From: Phymorhynchus buccinoides
Lineage: Eukaryota; Mollusca; Gastropoda; Neogastropoda; Raphitomidae
NCBI GenBank assembly: GCA_017654935.2
Contig: CM065690.1
Span: 22,457,006-22,521,005 of the forward strand
Direction of reading: 5' to 3'
Length of the DNA: 64,000 bases
The translations under genes and the position numbers were made by a program. This document shows, in pieces, positions 41,170 to 52,392 of this stretch (position 1 is the stretch's first letter; each line of letters begins with the position of its first letter). The notes under the pieces were generated by a model. That model was not told the DNA's origin and searched no databases. It was given only the letters and a program-made list of their open reading frames with translations.

Positions 41170-42645
41170 AAGGTTAAGGAAGAGGAGAGGAAAAGAATGA
41201 GGAGAAAAAAAGAGGGAGGAGGAGGAGAAGCAGATAGAGAAGGAGAAGGAAGAGAAGGGGGGGGAGAAAAATAAAGAGGAGGAGGAAGAAACAGAAGAGT
41301 AGGAGGAGAAAGAGGAGAAAAGAGGGAGGAGGAGGAGAAGCAGATAGAGAAGGAGAAGGAAGAGAAGGGGGGAGGAGAAAAATAAAAAGGAGGAAGAAAC
41401 AGAAGAGTAGGAGGAGAAAGAGGAGAAAAGAGGGAGGAGGAGGAGAAGCAGATAGAGAAGGAGAAGGAGGAGAAGGGGGGAGGAGAAAAATAAAAAGGAG
41501 GAAGAAACAGAAGAGTAGGAGGAGAAAGAGGAGAAAAGAGGGAGGAGGAGGAGAAGCAGATAGAGAAGGAGAAAGAGGAGAAGGGGGGAGGAGAAAAATA
41601 AAGAGGAGGAAGAAAGAGAAGAGTAGGAGGAGAAAGAGGAGAAAAACAGGGAGGAGGAGGAGAAGCAGATAGAGAAGGAGAAAGAGGAGAAGGGGGGAGG
41701 AGAAAAATAAAAAGGAGGAAGAGACAGAAGAGTAGGAGAGAAAGAGGAGAAAAAGAGGGAGGAGGAGGAGAAGCAGATAGAGAAGGAGAAAGAGGAGAAG
41801 GGGGGAGGAGAAAAATAAAAAGGAGGAAGAAACAGAAGAGTAGGAGGAGAAAAAGAGGGAGGAGGAGGAGAAGCAGATAGAGAAGGAGAAGGAAGAGAAG
41901 GGGGGGGAGAAAAATAAAGAGGAGGAGGAAGAAACAGAAGAGTAGGAGGAGAAAGAGGAGAAAAAGAGGGAGGAGGAGGAGAAGCAGATAGAGAAGGAGA
42001 AAGAGGAGAAGGGGGAAGGAGAAAAATAAAAAGGAGGAAGAAACAGAAGAGTAGGAGGAGAAAGAGGAGAAAAAGAGGGAGGAGGAGGAGAAGCAGATAG
42101 AGAAGGAGAAGGAGGAGAAGGGGGGAGGAGAAAAATAAAAAGGAGGAAGAAACAGAAGAGTAGGAGGAGAAAGAGGAGAAAAGAGGGAGGAGGAGGAGAA
42201 GCAGATAGAGAAGGAGAAGGAAGAGAAGGGGGAGGAGAAAAATAAAAAGGAGGAGGAAGAAACAGAAGAGTAGGAGGAGAAAGAGGAGAAAAACAGGGAG
42301 GAGGAGGAGAAGCAGATAGAGAAGGAGAAAGAGGAGAAGGGGGGAGGAGAAAAATAAAAAGGAGGAAGAAACAGAAGAGTAGGAGGAGGAGAGAAAAGAG
42401 GGAGGAGGAGGAGAAGCAGATAGAGAAGGAGAAAGAGGAGAAGGGGGGAGGAGAAAAATAAAGAGGAGGAAGAAACAGAAGAGTAGGAGGAGAAAGAGGA
42501 GAAAAGAGGGAGGAGGAGGAGAAGCAGATAGAGAAGGAGAAGGAGGAGAAGGGGGGAGGAGAAAAATAAAAAGGAGGAGGAAGAAACAGAAGAGTAGGAG
42601 GAGAAAGAGGAGAAAAAGAGGGAGAAAGAGGAGAAGCAGAGAAGG
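41170..42645 (-). repeat. Polypurine/polypyrimidine minisatellite, ~108-110-bp unit (copy 2)
   Basis: About thirteen units, each with GCAGATAGAGAAGGAG on the plus strand, nearly pure purine on one strand over 1.5 kb. Minor units differ (AAACAGGGAGG, missing GAGGAG). The minus-strand frame stays open (516 codons) because most units are multiples of three without stop codons in pyrimidine-only DNA; the product would be only S, F, L and P and is not credible. Confidence 0.9.
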
Positions 42646-42723
42646 AGAAGGAGAAGGGGCTGACCAGCACCGCCATGAAGGGGGTGTGCACGTTCAGCCG
42701 AAGCTTCTCCACCACCAGATCCA
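42646..42723 (-). pseudogene. Duplicated 5' half-exon with acceptor (copy 2)
   Basis: Partial copy of exon 40687-40955: acceptor CCCTCAG then DLVVEKLRLNVHTPFMAVLV, in the same phase as the parent. The homology ends at a CTTCTCC stretch where the minisatellite begins. It has no donor of its own. Confidence 0.8.
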
Positions 42724-43985
42724 CTGAGGGAGTAAAAGGAGAATCAAAACAAATAAAAAAAGTGTGCAGAATGACACAAAATTGAATTGGATCATAAACT
42801 TATTGGAAGCCACAAACAAATACAGACTTTAAACCAGAAGCATAACCTAAGCACAGAAACCTTTTTCCCAAGTTAATCTTCAGTACGATGAAGGTGGAAG
42901 ATCAAACCAAGAAGAAGAACATAAATCTGAACGTGATCAAGCTGATAGCTTATAATTTGCAACAACAACAAAATGCCTGTCACCGTTTGTTTGTGCGTCG
43001 TCTGTTTTCACAGTCTCATTTGGAGACGAAAGAGCTCTGATGTCATTGTTAGATAAGTTCCTTCAGTTCAAAGCCTGTCACTTTGTCAATCTGCACACGT
43101 GCACGCGCGCGCGTGTGTGTGTGTGAGCATGCATGCGTGCTGGGAGATCTATGAAAAGTAGGTCAGCTTGAGGTCTATGAAGGGGGATGGTGAATGCAGG
43201 GGCGGGTAGTGTGACAAAATGCCTTTTGTGTGGAAACGATTTTTGTAATGGTTTTGGATTCTAGTGGAGTGTGAATGGGGGGTGGGGATTGTGACATAAA
43301 TGTAGTTATCGTGATTTTGTTTCGTGTTGTTCCTTATGATTAGTGCGTTGTTTTTTAAATTTTTGTTCAGATTTTCAACTGCTACTGTTAGTGTTATTAT
43401 CAATGATCCTGGTTTTACTCAGCAGACTTCACTTATAGTTATACAGTGTAGTTATATATATGCTGTGTCCTTGGTCAAAGAGTGCATGAGAGAGAGAGTG
43501 AGAGAGAGAGTGAGAGAGAGAGTGTGGGGGGGGGGGCTTGACTTGCCTGAAGTTCTGTACTTCAAGGTTCTTTGGCACACAATGCATAGGCCACTGACTC
43601 CGGGCATATCACCAAAAAGACTAAATGTCACAAAGAGTGATTACTTCGCAGCCTACAATCCTTGCAAAGAATGAAGCCAACTTACTCACTTCCCACCTGG
43701 AAGGTAGGAAGTGTTAAGTATGGTTAACAGAGGCAGTGAGTGAGGGTGAAAGGGTAGGAGTAAAAAACGGCTTCAGTCAGCTGCGGGACTGTGAACTCTT
43801 TGCATATTCAGGCTTTTTTATATCACTTATCATTTTACACCATTCCTTATCATCGCTACTCGTTTCCTTCATCCAGCGCCACAACCAACCGTTCCTAACA
43901 CCCATCTCCATCAAACGCAAAATGGTGGATTTTGATTAATCCTACTATCTATTTAATTTAATACTTACCAACACTCAAAACAAAA
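42724..43985 (-). other. Intron of copy 2 up to the palindrome axis
   Basis: No gene recognised. Contains a (GC)n/(GT)n alternating stretch near 43100-43135, and a GAGAGAGAGT array with a G-run at 43487-43535. Confidence 0.5.
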
Positions 43986-44188
43986 AATGTACCCTCCCAG
44001 CCTCCCTCCTGATGCGGGGCTGTAAAATTACACGAATGACATATCCGGTGTCCCAAGGGTGCGCGTCATACCCGGAAGTAAGGGGAGTCACTCCCGCTAC
44101 TCCCTGCGGTATGGGTGCAGTCCCTTGGGGCCACTTTCGTTTTAGCTATGTGCTAGGGTAAGGTTCCAGGTTGTTTTAGGCTAATGCA
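43986..44188. repeat. Spacer at the axis of the large palindrome
   Basis: About 200 bp separate two near-perfect arms (43985 leftward and 44189 rightward). The spacer is itself partly self-complementary around the same axis: TCCCAAGGG near 44051 pairs with CCCTTGGGG near 44122, and AGGGGAGTCACTCCC lies at the centre. Its right half is related to the element at 38238-38475. Confidence 0.7.
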
Positions 44189-45443
44189 GTTGTTTTGAGT
44201 GTTGTTAAGTATTAAATTAAATAGATATTAGGATTAATCAAAATCCACCATTTGCGTTTGATGGAGATGGGTGTTAGGAACGGTTTGTTGTGGCGCTGGA
44301 TGAAGGAAACGAGTAGCGATGATAAGGAATGGTGTAAAATGATAAGTGATATAAAAAAGCCTGAATATGCAAAGAGTTCGCAGTCCGCAGATGACTGAAG
44401 CCGTTTTTACTCCTACCCTTTCACCCTCACTCACTGCCTCTGTTACCATACTTAACACTTCCTACCTTCCAGGTGGGAAGTGAGTAAGTTGGCTTCATTC
44501 TTTGCAAGGTTGGTAGGCTGTGAAGTAATCACTCTTTGTGATTTAGTCTTTTTGGTGATATGCCCGGAGTCAGTGGCCTATGCATTGTGTGCCAAAGAAC
44601 CTTGAAGTACAGAACTTCAGGCAAGTCAAGCCCCCCCCCCCCCCACTCTCTCTCTCACTCTCTCTCTCACTCTCTCTCTCATGCACTCTTTGACCAAGGA
44701 CACAGCATATATATAACTACACTGTATAACTATAAGTGAAGTCTGCTGAGTAAAACCAGGATCATTGATAATAACACTAACAGTAGCAGTTGAAAATCTG
44801 AACAAAAATTTAAAAAACAACGCACTAATCATAAGGAACAACACGAAACAAAATCACGATAACTACATTTATGTCACAATCCCCACCCCCCATTCACACT
44901 CCACTAGAATCCAAAACCATTACAAAAATCGTTTCCACACAAAAGGCATTTTGTCACACTACCCGCCCCTGCATTCACCATCCCCCTTCATAGACCTCAA
45001 GCTGACCTACTTTTCATAGATCTCCCAGCACGCATGCATGCTCACACACACACACACGCGCGCGCGTGCACGTGTGCAGATTGACAAAGTGACAGGCTTT
45101 GAACTGAAGGAACTTATCTAACAATGACATCAGAGCTCTTTCGTCTCCAAATGAGACTTTGTGAAAACAGACGACGCACAAACAAACGGTGACAGGCATT
45201 TTGTTGTTGTTGCAAATTATAAGCTATCAGCTTGATCACGTTCAGATTTATGTTCTTCTTGGTTTGATCTTCCACCTTCATCGTACTGAAGATTAACTTG
45301 GAAAAAGGTTTCTGTGCTTAGGTTATGCTTCTGGTTTAAAGTCTGTATTTGTTTGTGGCTTCCAATAAGTTTATGATCCAATTCAATTTTGTGTCATTCT
45401 GCACACTTTTTTATTTGTTTTGATTCTCCTTTTACTCCCTCAG
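44189..45443 (+). other. Intron of copy 3 from the axis
   Basis: Mirror of 42724-43985, with a few substitutions and a C-run of different length at 44631-44644. No gene recognised. Confidence 0.5.
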
Positions 45444-45518
45444 TGGATCTGGTGGTGGAGAAGCTTCGGCTGAACGTGCACACCCCCTTCATGGCAGTGC
45501 TGGTCAGCCCCTTCTCCT
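45444..45518 (+). pseudogene. Duplicated 5' half-exon with acceptor (copy 3)
   Basis: Mirror of 42646-42723; acceptor ACTCCCTCAG is good, phase equals that of 47216-47484. Runs straight into the pyrimidine minisatellite. Confidence 0.8.
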
Positions 45519-46975
45519 TCTCCTTCTCTGCTTCTCCTCTTTCTCCCTCTTTTTCTCCTCTTTCTCCTCCTACTCTTCTGTTTCTTCCTCCTCCTTTTTA
45601 TTTTTCTCCTCCCCCCTTCTCCTCCTTCTCCTTCTCTATCTGCTTCTCCTCCTCCTCCCTCTTTTCTCCTCTTTCTCCTCCTACTCTTCTGTTTCTTCCT
45701 CCTTTTTATTTTTCTCCTCCCCCCTTCTCCTCTTTCTCCTTCTCTATCTGCTTCTCCTCCTCCTCCCTCTTTTTCTCCTCTTTCTCCTCCTACTCTTCTG
45801 TTTCTTCCTCCTTTTTATTTTTCTCCTCCCCCCTTCTCCTCTTTCTCCTTCTCTATCTGCTTCTCCTCCTCCTCCCTGTTTTTCTCCTCTTTCTCCTCCT
45901 ACTCTTCTGTTTCTTCCTCCTCCTCTTTATTTTTCTCCCCCCCCTTCTCTTCCTTCTCCTTCTCTATCTGCTTCTCCTCCTCCTCCCTCTTTTCTCCTCT
46001 TTCTCCTCCTACTCTTCTGTTTCTTCCTCCTTTTTATTTTTCTCCTCCCCCCTTCTCCTCTTTCTCCTTCTCTATCTGCTTCTCCTCCTCCTCCCTCTTT
46101 TCTCCTCTTTCTCCTCCTACTCTTCTGTTTCTTCCTCCTTTTTATTTTTCTCCTCCCCCCTTCTCCTCTTTCTCCTTCTCTATCTGCTTCTCCTCCTCCT
46201 CCCTCTTTTCTCCTCTTTCTCCTCCTACTCTTCTGTTTCTTCCTCCTCCTCTTTATTTTTCTCCCCCCCCTTCTCTTCCTTCTCCTTCTCTATCTGCTTC
46301 TCCTCCTCCTCCCTCTTTTTCTCCTCCTACTCTTCTGTTTCTTCCTCCTTTTTATTTTTCTCCTCCCCCCTTCTCCTCTTTCTCCTTCTCTATCTGCTTC
46401 TCCTCCTCCTCCCTCTTTTTCTCCTCTTTCTCCTCCTACTCTTCTGTTTCTTCCTCCTTTTTATTTTTCTCCTCCCCCCTTCTCCTCTTTCTCCTTCTCT
46501 ATCTGCTTCTCCTCCTCCTCCCTGTTTTTCTCCTCTTTCTCCTCCTACTCTTCTGTTTCTTCCTCCTTTTTATTTTTCTCCTTCCCCCTTCTCCTCTTTC
46601 TCCTTCTCTATCTGCTTCTCCTCCTCCTCCCTCTTTTCTCCTCTTTCTCCTCCTACTCTTCTGTTTCTTCCTCCTTTTTATTTTTCTCCTCCCCCCTTCT
46701 CCTCTTTCTCCTTCTCTATCTGCTTCTCCTCCTCCTCCCTCTTTTTCTCCTCTTTCTCCTCCTACTCTTCTGTTTCTTCCTCCTTTTTATTTTTCTCCTC
46801 CCCCCTTCTCCTCTTTCTCCTTCTCTATCTGCTTCTCCTCCTCCTCCCTCTTTTTCTCCTCTTTCTCCTCCTACTCTTCTGTTTCTTCCTCCTCCTCTTT
46901 ATTTTTCTCCCCCCTTCTCTTCCTTCTCCTTCTCTATCTGCTTCTCCTCCTCCTCCCTCTTTTTTTCTCCTCATT
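45519..46975 (+). repeat. Polypyrimidine minisatellite, ~108-110-bp unit (copy 3)
   Basis: About thirteen units with CTTCTCTATCTGCTTCTCC; starts of the marker at 45636, 45744, 45853, 45963 and 46072 give the period. Variant units are in a different order from the copy 2 array. The plus frame is open for 574 codons through it, continuing the half-exon's frame. Confidence 0.9.
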
Positions 46976-47215
46976 CTTTTCCTCTCCTCTTCCTTAACCT
47001 TCTTCCTCTTTAACACCTTCTTCTTCTCACTTATGTGGCTTCCTGCTACTGTTTGTACTTTTGAGGATGAACTTGGGTCTGTATTGTTGTGGCAACTACT
47101 TTCACTTTGCTAGGCGAATCAGTGCTATAAATAACTTTGGTAAAAAGGGAGTTAATTACAAGAAGTTCCTTCCCCTTATTCATTTTACTGATTGTCATCA
47201 TTTTTGTGCGCTCAG

Positions 47216-47484
47216 CGGACCTGATGGTGGAGAAGCTTCGGCTGAACGTGCAGATCCCCTTCATGGTGGTGCTGGTCCACTTCTTCTCCAACGCCATGGA
47301 CACTGGTACCGTCATGGACACACCCGAGTTGCCTGCCCCTGCCCCTCGCCTGCCCCACGTCGACAACAGTGGTGCTGCTAGTGCCGCCGGCACCACCTTC
47401 AATGTCTACGGATCCCTCAAGCAGCCCGAGATTGTGGTGTTTGCCGATCCTTCATCTGCCGAGAGCAGGGTGTTTGCTCTATAC
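47216..47484 (+). CDS. VPS13-like exon, DLMVEKLRLNVQIPF segment (copy 3)
   Basis: Mirror of 40687-40955; same 89 codons after the split first codon, donor GTAAGT. Confidence 0.82.
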
Positions 47485-49995
47485 GTAAGTGTACAAAAAG
47501 TTGAAAATTGACACCTGTAGTTTTTGAGATGTTGAGACGAAAAAGTGAAGTGAAGAAAAAGGTACCTGGGAGGTGGAACTTTCAAACATTTGATGTCTTT
47601 GACACTAATAGTCTGGGAATGGCTGCAAAAGTTGACTGGTGGGTCTTTTTCCCCAACATATTCCGGAAATCGGGGTTTGGGAATGCCGAAAAATGTGGAA
47701 AAGTTTCAGTGTCTGTGATTGTTTTTCCGCGTTGGAGGTTTGACGTAATTTATTTCCGAAGTTTTGACGTAAAAAAAGACGAAGGGAATAGGGAAAGGCA
47801 AGGGGGCAGCACTGGGGAGGGTGTGTGTGTGTGAAAATAGAGGGGTAGAACTGAAGGGGGGGGGGGGGGGGATTAATATTAAAATTATAGCCTTGTTGAC
47901 AACTAAACCCATGTCAGGGCTGTCACCATGTTAAATCTTACCACATATTAAGGGTGGGGGTGTTGATGACTTGGTCTGAAGATGAGGATTGAAGCGTTAT
48001 TCCCTGACTCAAGGTGCTTGGCCCTCAAGTCTCTAGATAAGCTGACTCCATGAATTTTTAAGTATTGGCCTCCTTTGCAACTCCCGTTTTGTATCTGTAC
48101 TGGTATATGTACCGTATGTTTCGGACTATAAGGCGCACCTTTGTATAAGGCGCACCCCCCAAATTTTACCCCAAAATTCAGATTTTGTTTCTATATTTTC
48201 TTACTATTTCATCAGTGACATTATAAGGCGCAGGGGTCTGAGTCTTGGAAGAAAGTATCGCCTTATAGTCCTAAAAATACAGTAAATGATTCGCTGATTT
48301 CTTTCATTCTGTGAAATGGTGTTATTATGATTATGAAAGCCTTGATTTTGGTGTTTGCTTATCTTTCCTCTGCCAAGAGCAGGTTGTTTGCCATATATAT
48401 GAGTGATTCGCTGATATTTTAGTATTTTACTCGTTCTGTAAATAATGGTGTTCATAATCATGGATGCAACTGGAGAAAATAAAAGAACAGGCAAGGCAGG
48501 GGTCCAGGGGCCGCTCAGACCCCTGGCATGGTACAGGGGCGGGGTCAGGGAGGCGTTGCCCCCCTGAAGCTGAAGAAAAAGCAAAATCATACTCAATTTG
48601 AAGCTTATTCCAGGCTTGTAAAGTGAGAATTCAACGATTTTTCCCCTTGAACTTTGAATAATGTTTTTGGGGGGTGTTCAAACTTTTGAAAAACAGGTGC
48701 TGCCTCGTATCTGAGGCAAGGTTGCATTCATAAAGCGTGTTTGCTTACTCTTCCTTTCTAAAAAAATCTACCATATTAAAATTGTACGGACAATAAGACC
48801 CAAAAAAATGTCAAGCTTGAGACCCCTGCACCTTATAGTATGACTAATGATATTGTAAGAAACTGTAAGAACAAATAGTGTTGTGCAAAACATTGGGTGT
48901 GTGGCTTATAGCCCATAAAGTATGACAGCGTTTGCCGTCTATGTGTGTTATTTACTGTTCGACCATGTTAACACTTTTCATTGTAAGAGGAGACCTTGAG
49001 CAATTTAGGCACAGTTGATTCACAGTTTGTTCACTTGAGCAGTGTGGCAAGAGTCTAGTTTGATTGCATGTTTGGCTTTGATTCTGAAGTCACAGCTTTT
49101 TCAAGTGCAGAAGACGGTTTAGTATTGATTGAGGGGTTCGTGGTACCAATTCTGGCCACTTCAGTGTGTGTGTGTGTGTGTGTCAGGCATCAGAATTGTC
49201 AGAGGATTAAGAATTTCTGACAGAGGATTGGCTTCTCTTGTCAGAGGTTTTGCCTTTTTATTGAGTGTTATCCTTTGTGTTAAATAGCATTTTAAAGTGA
49301 TTTATCACTGTATTAAGCCTTTTTGATGATGTTGGGAACTCATTTCAATGTTGTCCCTCTTCAGTCTAGGGCCTATATAGCCCTTTTACCGCAGTTTTAT
49401 GAGGATTGGACTTCAAACTATTCTGATGCCTGGTGTGTGCATGTGTGTGTGTGCATGTGACAGTGTGCGAGTGTGTATGCATGTGTGTGAACATGCCCGC
49501 ATGCTTTTCATACCTGTGGATGTACTCACATGTGTGCCTGAGCATGCGTTTGTGCGTGCATGGTGGATGGGGCATGCGGTGGATGTTTTTAGGCACACTT
49601 TTATAAATCTTTGTGCATAATCAATGAAAGAGTGACCGACAAAGCAGAGAGAGACAGACATTGAGAAAGACGTATCCGAAGAAGAATAAATCGAAATATC
49701 TATACTAACCATACTCACCAACACTCAAAACAATTGCATAAACACCAATCAACTGGAAACCACACATGCCACAGCATAAAAACGAAACTACTAAGGGGAG
49801 GACCACTCCTTGTGACTCGCTATGGGTTGCTTCCCCTAGCCCTACATGTCACGTGGTCCCAGTAGTCCAAATCACTTTACAAATTATCCGAAGAAGAATA
49901 AATGGAAATATACAGCTTTTATATGTGGCCGTTGGGGTGTTTTGCCTTTCAAGAGTCTGGTTTACAGAAGATATCTTTCTGCTTGCTGCCTGCAG
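47485..49995 (+). other. Intron of copy 3
   Basis: Mirror of 38155-40686. Contains G16 (47856-47871), the MITE at 48112-48282, the diverged MITE at about 48772-48930, the TG/CA microsatellite (49430-49570) and the short element at about 49665-49905. No gene seen. Confidence 0.55.
48112..48282. mobile_element. TA-flanked MITE (copy 3)
   Basis: Mirror of 39862-40034, ends CCGTATGTTTCGGACTATAA and CCTAAAAATACAG. Confidence 0.7.
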
Positions 49996-50115
49996 AGTGA
50001 GGTGGTGTTTGAGTACCGGGCGGACCTGGAGCAGCAAGTGCTGTGGGCCAAGGTGTCCTCACTGCACGTCAACTACTGCCAGTCGGCACAGAGACCCTCC
50101 CTCAACGCCAGTCAG
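49996..50115 (+). CDS. VPS13-like exon, SEVVFEYRADLEQQ segment (copy 3)
   Basis: Mirror of 38035-38154; 40 codons, phase 0, acceptor CTGCCTGCAG, donor GTCAGA. Confidence 0.8.
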
Positions 50116-50642
50116 GTCAGAGAAACAGAGAGAGAGAGAAGACAGTATTTATTTCTTTTTTGTACTCCCAGTTCTAACAGAAGTGTTTTGTTTTTTCTGA
50201 GTGCGATCTTTTCTGTCAAATAGCATTTTAACCCTTTCAACGCCAGCCATTTTTCAGCTGAAAACTTTCTGTTGAACGTACTTGGGTAGAGAAAGAAGTC
50301 TGTTTGCAATATTGATGATTCCTCTGTGACATACATAAAATAGGGCCTATCCTTACCTCCCAAAATTAAGAAAATAGGGTCTTTAGATAACAGACCCTGA
50401 TTTGATGCCTTTTAGTGACATGGGTGTTAAATCATTGTGGTGCAAAAATGCGATGTTGGCGGTGAAAGGGTTAAAGCGATTTCTTACTGAATTATGCTTT
50501 TTCGGTCTTCTTTGGAACTGATTCCAGCATTGCCCCTCCCTCTGTCTGGAGCCTTGATAGCCCAGGTGCTGTCCCCTTGCTCCAAGCATGGTGGTTTATA
50601 GAGGGTTGGAATTGAGATGTTTCTGATGCCTTTTGTGTTCAG

Positions 50643-50870
50643 GTGCTGTCCCCTTGCTCCATCGAGTTTCGGCAGACTCACAACCTGGAGCGGAGGGTCA
50701 GGGAGATGAATGCCAGTGTGTCCAGCATCAATGCCTGTCACCTGTCGGCGCTGGAGCGGAGGGTCAGGGAGATGAATGCCAGTGTGTCCAGCATCAAGCT
50801 GTACCTGTCGCCCACGGTCATGGCTGTTTTGTGGGACATGGCCAGCCACATGCAGCTGTCCCCAGGAAAG
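50643..50870 (+). CDS. VPS13-like exon, VLSPCSIEFRQ segment (copy 3, long form)
   Basis: 228-nt exon (76 codons, phase 0), acceptor TTTGTGTTCAG, donor GTAGGC. It contains LERRVREMNASVSSI twice, joined by NACHLSA: a 66-bp in-frame tandem duplication not present in copy 2 (37369-37530). The rest is identical in sense. The extra 22 residues would lengthen the loop before the KLYLSPTV strand. It may be an allele, a paralogue difference or an assembly error. Confidence 0.83.
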
Positions 50871-50909
50871 GTAGGCATGGACTCTTGTTGTTCTATGTTA
50901 TAATGTCAG

Positions 50910-51015
50910 GGAGATGAATGCCAATGTGTCCACCAGCATCAAGCTGTACCTGTCGCCCACGGTCATGGCTATTTTGTGGGACATGGCCAGCCACATGCAA
51001 CTGTCCCCAGGAAAG
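50910..51015 (+). pseudogene. Duplicated 3' half-exon with donor (copy 3)
   Basis: Same sequence as 31-136, 40 bp after its parent exon's donor. Together the donor region GTAGGCATGGACTCTTG occurs twice. Confidence 0.7.
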
Positions 51016-52298
51016 GTAGGCATGGACTCTTGCTGCTATTGATTGGCCTGTAGAGCTGATTTTTGACCTTTGGTAAAAGCCTAAAAAAAGTGAATATTTA
51101 GACTTACATTGTATGCGTAGCACGTCTTTAAAGAAAATTAAAACGATCATACCTTAAAATATTAAAAAATTGCCTGTAGAGATTAACCCTTTGTGCCCTA
51201 GCTATTTGACCCGTGGGTTGCACTCCCAGCCTGCACGTTCAGAGACAGAGAAGTACTAGTTTTATTATAAAAAAACTTACAACAGCATATAGCATGCCTG
51301 CAAGTGTTTAAAAATAGCACCACGAGTTCAGCAAGTCATTCTGACACAATAGCTGCAAAATAAGTTTCTTTTAATTACTAAAAGCTTTTAGATTGATAGG
51401 GAAAGTAAAATGGAGGTCTGTGCCCGACAGTTTGTTGGGCCTAGGGTGGAATGAGTTAAGGGTGGGTGTGATCCAATTGGTCAATTTACAGTTGTTTTGC
51501 AGATTATTTTTCCCACTCCCAGGAACACAAAAAAAACCCATCTAAAGAAACCAACAACAACAAAAAACAAGAAAAAACCCACTAAAACTTAATTATTAAA
51601 TAAATCTCAAACTGTGAACCCTAGATCTTAATCCAGAGTATGTTGTGTTTCTTAGGTTTCATAAACTGAACAGTTATATTTTGTTGTGCTTTCCCATTTC
51701 TTGTGCAAGTCACATTGCACCATGATCAAGTGTGGCTGCTGATGGTGTCTTCTTTTTCTTCTTCTGTGTTCCCAGGCCAAAAGGCCATAATGGGTAAAGT
51801 ACGTATGTGTCCGTTTTCAGTTTTCACTGGTCTCCCCACTGCATACAGCCGACATTCCGATTTTGGAGGAGCTCAAAGGAGAAAAGTTATTTGGAAGTAT
51901 TTTTTTTTTTTAAAAGGCAGCAGAATGGGCCGAAAAGTCAGAAGGACAGTAGATGACAGCAAGCAAAGGGAAAAGGCAGAGTCAAAGAGAGTAGCAGATT
52001 AGAGGAAGTTACAAGCACAGAACTTCCAGAAGGTGGGGGAACTATTTTTACGAAAGACCCCCCGGTATCCCCACGGGGAGTCAAATGGTGTCAAAATCGT
52101 GCAAGTATGAACAGAGAAGGCATGATTTCGTAGTTATGTTAGTCAGTCTTTAGTTATCGCTATAGTTATGTGTAAATGGGTGCAAATGTCTGAATAATCT
52201 GAAACATGTTTGTGTGTGTGTGCATTGTTTGTGTTGTTTACATGCATGTATTGTGCGTGTGTGTGCTTACATGTATGCGTGCATGTGTGTGTTTGCAG
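51016..52298 (+). other. Intron of copy 3
   Basis: Counterpart of 137-1422, with the same dispersed repeat at about 51900-52080. No gene seen. Confidence 0.5.
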
Positions 52299-52392
52299 CA
52301 GCCTTCCCCAGTGAAAGACAAGAAAACAGAAGAACTGTGCAACCTGTGGGGAATTTCTGCCGTCACCAGTGAAAAGTGGCTCCGTGATAAAC
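52299..52392 (+). CDS. VPS13-like exon, NLWG segment (copy 3)
   Basis: Counterpart of 1423-1516. Its phase-0 entry fits the SPGK end of 50643-50870 directly. Confidence 0.8.

Larger units (their letters stand above)
20478..42723 (-). other. VPS13A/C-like gene, copy 2 (internal part, minus strand)
   Basis: The most complete copy in the window. Ten exons read right to left: 40955-40687, 38154-38035, 37530-37369, 35871-35778, 34021-33846, 33296-33168, 32186-31973, 27035-26817, 21198-21035, 20549-20478. They encode 539 uninterrupted residues, all with GT-AG borders. A duplicated half-exon lies upstream at 42646-42723. The gene is cut at its 5' side by the palindrome axis near 44087, and at its 3' side no further exon is visible between 20477 and the gap. 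Since it has no start, no chorein domain and no C-terminus here, it cannot make a full VPS13 as assembled. Confidence 0.82.

Noticed and set aside
45389..47113. 574-codon plus-strand open frame rich in S, F, L and P
   Set aside because: It is read through a polypyrimidine minisatellite that cannot contain stop codons in this phase; only the first ~25 codons are homologous to a real exon. The 516-codon mirror frame at 41174-42724 is rejected for the same reason.
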